DNA of 6,045 nt from an uncultured bacterium (GTDB lineage: Bacteria; Bacillota; Clostridia; Oscillospirales; Oscillospiraceae), in assembly GCA_949288405.1 (NCBI GenBank), contig CASEKM010000144.1, forward strand, positions 1-6,045, in the 5' to 3' direction. The notes below the pieces were generated by a model. It saw only the letters and a list, made by a program, of their open reading frames with translations, ran no database searches and was not told the DNA's origin. Below, piece by piece: positions 5,020 to 6,045 of this stretch; within the stretch, counting starts at the first letter, position 1, and every line of letters starts with the position of its first letter. The translations under genes and the position numbers were made by a program.

Positions 5020-5940
5020 TCAGCCCCCGAACAGCTGGGCCCGGCCGGCGTCCCGGGGGATGCGGGCCCACACCGCGTCGGCCACCAGCTGCCGCTCGAA
5101 GGGATCGAAGGCCTTGTTGACGATGCCCAGCTCCAGGGCCCGGCCGGAGGGGATGCCCTTCTCCATCAGGTGCAGGGCGGACAGCAGCCCCCGCAGGTCC
5201 AGGGCCTTGGTGGAGATCTCCGAGCTGTCGCACTTTTTCCGCAGGTCGTCAAAGAGGGCGGCGAACTGCTCTACCCAGCTGTGCTTCAGCTCCGGGAAGC
5301 CCCGCAGCAGCAGCTTCTGCAAATTCTCCGCCGAGATCACCGGCATGTCCATCACCACGAACCGGGACACCAGGGCCTCGTTCAGCTCCCGGGTGCCGGC
5401 GTAGCCGTAGTTCATGGTGCCGATAAACCGGGCGGCGCCGTCCAGAGGGATGCGTTCATAGCCGGGCACGTCGATGACCCGGCGGAAGTCCAGGGTGGCG
5501 TGGAGGACGGCCAGGGCCTCGTTCTTGGCCATGTTCACCTCGTCCAGCACCCCGAAGCCCCCCAGCCGGGCGCACTGGGAGATGGGGCCCTCCCGGAAGA
5601 CCACCTCCCCGTTTTTCAGGGTGTCCGCCCCCACCAGGGCGGCGGCGTCCACGTTCACATACATGGACACGTCCCAGCTGGGCCGGCCGAAGGCGGCGGC
5701 CAGGTTCTCCGCCAGCACGTTTTTCCCCGTGGCCTTGGGCCCGGCCAGCAGCAGGTGCTGCCCGCACAGGAGGGCGGCCGCCGCCCCCTCCCAGATCTCC
5801 TTCCCGTAGTATAGGAAGCGGGGCTGGGGCACCCGGGCCCGGGCCTCCTCCGCCACCGGGTGGGCGGCGCGGAAGGCCTGGATCTCCTCCAGCAGGCCGG
5901 GGTCCACCCTCTCCTCCGCAAGCTCTTTCCAAAGGTCCAT
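5020..5940 (-). CDS. MoxR-type AAA+ ATPase
   Basis: This 306-residue protein is a MoxR-family AAA+ ATPase, acting as an ATP-driven chaperone with the VWA protein encoded next. It shows Walker A GPKATGKN (67-74, Lys73), Walker B GVLDEVNM (130-137, Asp133-Glu134), sensor 1 in GTMNYGY (Asn177), a likely arginine finger in EALVSRF (Arg193) and a possible sensor 2 near DLRGLL (Arg250). GADTLKNGEVVFREGPI (104-120) is the MoxR-type segment between Walker A and B. I chose ATG 5940 because AAGGAG lies nine bases upstream and the predicted transcription start is near 5969; a GTG at 5973 would lie at or before that start. All nucleotide-handling residues are present, so it should be active, probably as a ring oligomer as is usual in the family. 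It is the first gene of a two-gene operon. The cellular target is unknown. Confidence 0.92.
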   Translation of the reverse strand: MDLWKELAEERVDPGLLEEIQAFRAAHPVAEEARARVPQPRFLYYGKEIWEGAAAALLCGQHLLLAGPKATGKNVLAENLAAAFGRPSWDVSMYVNVDAAALVGADTLKNGEVVFREGPISQCARLGGFGVLDEVNMAKNEALAVLHATLDFRRVIDVPGYERIPLDGAARFIGTMNYGYAGTRELNEALVSRFVVMDMPVISAENLQKLLLRGFPELKHSWVEQFAALFDDLRKKCDSSEISTKALDLRGLLSALHLMEKGIPSGRALELGIVNKAFDPFERQLVADAVWARIPRDAGRAQLFGG

Positions 5941-5949
5941 GTTCTCTCT

Positions 5950-5955
5950 CTCCTT
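5950..5955 (-). promoter_or_regulatory. Ribosome binding site that fixes the MoxR-type start
   Basis: AAGGAG on the minus strand lies nine bases before the ATG at 5940 and supports it over the in-frame GTG at 5973, which has no such site. Confidence 0.75.
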
Positions 5956-5975
5956 GTTCAAACATTGGCGCACCT

Positions 5976-6004
5976 ATTGTAATGCGGCGGGGAGAAATCC
6001 GCAA
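5976..6004 (-). promoter_or_regulatory. Candidate sigma-A-type promoter of the MoxR/VWA operon
   Basis: On the minus strand TTGCGG (plus 5999-6004) and TACAAT (plus 5976-5981, five of six matches) are separated by 17 bases. The -35 box matches only in TTG. The predicted start near 5969 leaves a leader of about 29 bases with the ribosome binding site in it. Bases 6005-6045 show no gene I can support. Confidence 0.5.
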
Positions 6005-6045
6005 GGGTCCGGAAGATTTTTTCCTGGCGCGGCGGGGGAGAGTTT

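Noticed and set aside
2331..5120. A 929-codon open frame on the plus strand
   Set aside because: It lies antisense to the racemase-like and VWA genes, is dominated by Gly, Pro, Val, His and Gln, shows no recognisable domain and spans a promoter gap. It is a by-product of GC-rich third positions on the other strand.

Overview
The window looks like chromosomal DNA from a GC-rich member of the Clostridia, probably an Oscillospiraceae-type gut organism. I infer this from strong AAGGAGG-type ribosome binding sites, sigma-A-like promoters in AT-richer gaps, heavy G/C at third codon positions and the types of protein present. No sequence search was possible, so the taxonomy is an inference.

Layout from left to right. 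Bases 1-133 hold little beyond an open frame running in from the left edge and a GC hairpin. Bases 134-690 hold a small divergent pair: a 69-residue XRE/Cro-type repressor on the minus strand and an 85-residue acidic helical protein on the plus strand. The gap between them has a near-consensus promoter for the plus gene. A perfect 14-bp palindrome fills that promoter's spacer, and a 12/14 copy lies just past the predicted transcription start, which suggests a self-regulating switch.

Bases 693-3187 on the minus strand hold a two-gene unit with its own promoter. The first gene is an alanine-racemase-fold protein in which the PLP lysine and the catalytic tyrosine both appear to be replaced. The second is an ATP-grasp carboxylate-amine ligase related to D-aspartate ligases. 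Its reading frame is broken once near base 1330, but the recognisable active-site motifs on both sides are intact. A purine/pyrimidine-rich repeat and a GC hairpin separate the two genes. Together they suggest a D-amino-acid or carboxylate-amine ligation function in cell-wall or small-molecule metabolism, but the racemase-like partner probably does not perform standard PLP chemistry.

Bases 3240-6004 on the minus strand hold a second two-gene operon: a MoxR-type AAA+ ATPase followed, after a one-base gap, by a 574-residue protein with a C-terminal von Willebrand factor A domain. This is the familiar MoxR/VWA chaperone arrangement (as in NorQ/NorD, CoxD/CoxE and RavA/ViaA). It has a promoter upstream and a weak terminator-like hairpin downstream. 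No metabolic target gene is visible nearby, so its client is unknown.

The most unusual items are the apparently catalytically dead racemase paired with the ligase, the frameshift in the ligase, and the paired operators of the small regulator.
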